NCBI GenBank assembly: GCA_036258055.1
Contig: DATAEK010000382.1
Coordinates: 1 to 14,236, forward strand
Source: DATAEK01 sp036258055
Lineage (GTDB): Bacteria; Acidobacteriota; Vicinamibacteria; Vicinamibacterales; 2-12-FULL-66-21
Direction: 5' to 3'
DNA length: 14,236 nucleotides
In this document: positions 12,974-14,236 of the stretch, one piece after another
How the letters are laid out: each line of letters opens with the position of its first letter
Numbering within the stretch: the first letter of the stretch is position 1
Program-made: the position numbers and the translations under genes
The notes under the pieces: model-generated
Told to the model about the DNA's origin: nothing
Seen by the model: the letters and a program-made list of their open reading frames with translations, nothing else
The model's database searches: none

Positions 12974-14236
12974 TCACGCCAGCCGGCGCAGGAGCACGAG
13001 CGACCAGGCTTCGATCCTCACAACGGTGCCGGACTCGAGCTCATAGCCGAGCGCTTCTTCGGACAGCTGATCGCCCTTCTCGCTCGTTTTGAGCATCTCG
13101 CTCCAGCGTTGGCCCCAGATACCGTCCGGCAGCGTGAAGTCCACGGGTTCGTTGTGCGCGTTGAACATGACGTAGAACGATTCATCCCGCACCCGTTCGC
13201 CGCGCTCGTCCGTCGTCGGAATCGCGTCGCCGTTGAGGAAGACCCCGAGCGACTTGGCAAGTCCCGCCTGCCAGTCCTGGTCCGACATCTCGACGCCGCC
13301 GGGCGTGAACCACCCGATGTCCTTGACCTCGGAGCCATGAATCGGCCGTCCGTGGAACCAGCGGCGCCGGCAAAACACGGGATGCCGCTGTCGCAGCCGG
13401 ATCAGGCGTCGCGTGAACTGCAACAGGCTTTGATCGGCGCTGGCCCAGTCGTACCAGGAGATCTCGTTGTCCTGGCAGTAGGCGTTGTTATTGCCCCGCT
13501 GGGTGCGGCCGATCTCGTCACCACCGAGCAGCATCGGCACACCCTGCGAGAACATCAGCGTGACCAGGAAGTTCCGCGTCTGCCGCGCCCGCAGCGCGTT
13601 CACCTCTGGGTTGCTGCTCGGCCCTTCTTCGCCGCAGTTCCACGATCGGTTGTCATTCTCGCCGTCGCGGTTCTCCTCGCCGTTCGCCTCGTTGTGCTTG
13701 TTGTTGTAGGAGACGAAATCGCGCAGCGTGAACCCATCGTGCGCCGTGATGAAGTTGATGCTGGCGTACGGACGCCGCGCGGTGCCCTGGTACAGATCCG
13801 AGCTGCCGGTGAACCGGTAGGCGAATTCCGCGATCGTCCGTTCCGTGCCGCGCCAGAAGTCGCGGACGGTATCGCGGTATTTGCCGTTCCACTCGGACCA
13901 CCGCGGCGGGAAGTTGCCAACCTGGTAGCCGCCTTCGCCAATGTCCCACGGCTCGGCGATGAGCTTCACCTGGCTCACCACAGGGTCCTGCTGAATCAAG
14001 TCGAAGAACGACGACAGACGATCGACGTCGTGCAGCTCGCGCGCCAGCGTCGCGGCAAGATCGAAGCGGAACCCGTCCACGTGCATGTCGAGCACCCAGT
14101 AGCGCAGGCTGTCCATGATGAGCTGCAGTACCTGCGGGCTCTGCATGTTGAGCGTGTTGCCGCAGCCGGTGAAGTCGAGGTAATAGCGCGGGTTGTCCGC
14201 CAGCAGCCGGTAATACGCGCGGTTGTCGAGACCGCG
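12974..14236 (-). CDS. glgX: glycogen debranching enzyme (isoamylase type), 5' part beyond the window
   Basis: A GH13 debranching enzyme that hydrolyses alpha-1,6 links of limit dextrins left by glycogen phosphorylase. 420 C-terminal codons are visible; the frame stays open to the window edge (RGLDNRAYYRLLADNPRYYL then DFTGCGNTLN), so the gene begins outside. Numbered from the first visible codon, the catalytic residues are nucleophile D59 (DGFRFDLA), acid/base E95 (LIAEPWDIG) and stabiliser D166 (FITAHDGFT). The GlgX-typical stretch YNNKHNEANGEENRDGENDN follows, then the loop with GGDEIGRTQRGNNNAYCQDN. The C-terminal beta domain is complete. Its stop lies 2 nt from the malQ ATG, so the two are co-transcribed. 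Confidence 0.94.
   Translation of the reverse strand, partial: RGLDNRAYYRLLADNPRYYLDFTGCGNTLNMQSPQVLQLIMDSLRYWVLDMHVDGFRFDLAATLARELHDVDRLSSFFDLIQQDPVVSQVKLIAEPWDIGEGGYQVGNFPPRWSEWNGKYRDTVRDFWRGTERTIAEFAYRFTGSSDLYQGTARRPYASINFITAHDGFTLRDFVSYNNKHNEANGEENRDGENDNRSWNCGEEGPSSNPEVNALRARQTRNFLVTLMFSQGVPMLLGGDEIGRTQRGNNNAYCQDNEISWYDWASADQSLLQFTRRLIRLRQRHPVFCRRRWFHGRPIHGSEVKDIGWFTPGGVEMSDQDWQAGLAKSLGVFLNGDAIPTTDERGERVRDESFYVMFNAHNEPVDFTLPDGIWGQRWSEMLKTSEKGDQLSEEALGYELESGTVVRIEAWSLVLLRRLA

Overview
The window is high-GC bacterial DNA. Its long coding runs carry dense, non-coding shadow frames on the opposite strand. Secreted multi-module amidohydrolases, a very large S9 peptidase with Ala/Pro/Gly-rich inserts, and intergenic regions full of short repeats together suggest an Acidobacteriota genome, perhaps of the Vicinamibacteria type. 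That placement is inferred from style and protein families, not from a marker gene.

Layout. Positions 1-450 hold no gene but are packed with inverted and tandem repeats. Two plus-strand genes follow. The first (451-3177) is a secreted double-module amidohydrolase whose N-terminal half keeps the metal ligands and whose C-terminal half has lost them. The second (3447-4811) is a secreted single module that is also metal-ligand-less and resembles that C-terminal half. They are separated by a 235-bp array of GGTGC units facing GCACC units, able to fold into one giant hairpin. Downstream lies the C-terminal stub of a lost outer-membrane beta-barrel gene (4836-5009), then about 700 bp of repeat-strewn sequence with no credible gene.

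From 14236 down to 5726 everything is on the minus strand. In transcription order: glgX (5' end beyond the window), malQ almost touching it, an 84-bp gap, modA-modB-modC with 3-nt and 4-nt junctions, a 149-bp gap that carries a hairpin element, and a secreted 1012-residue S9-family serine peptidase. The peptidase converges on the amidohydrolase pair.

How the genes work together. GlgX removes short branches from glycogen or limit dextrin, and MalQ disproportionates the released maltodextrins; this is a glycogen-turnover pair. ModABC imports molybdate. The S9 peptidase and the amidohydrolase pair look like an exported peptide-processing set, although their substrates cannot be read from sequence.

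The most unusual signals are non-coding: (i) a 26-nt stem-loop present at both 94-119 and 8859-8884 with the same loop, three compensated stem changes and a shared downstream tail; (ii) the 3181-3415 mirror array; (iii) a near-perfect 63-nt hairpin at 272-334. On the protein side, the amidohydrolase pseudo-modules and a Glu in place of the third catalytic Asp of MalQ deserve a check.
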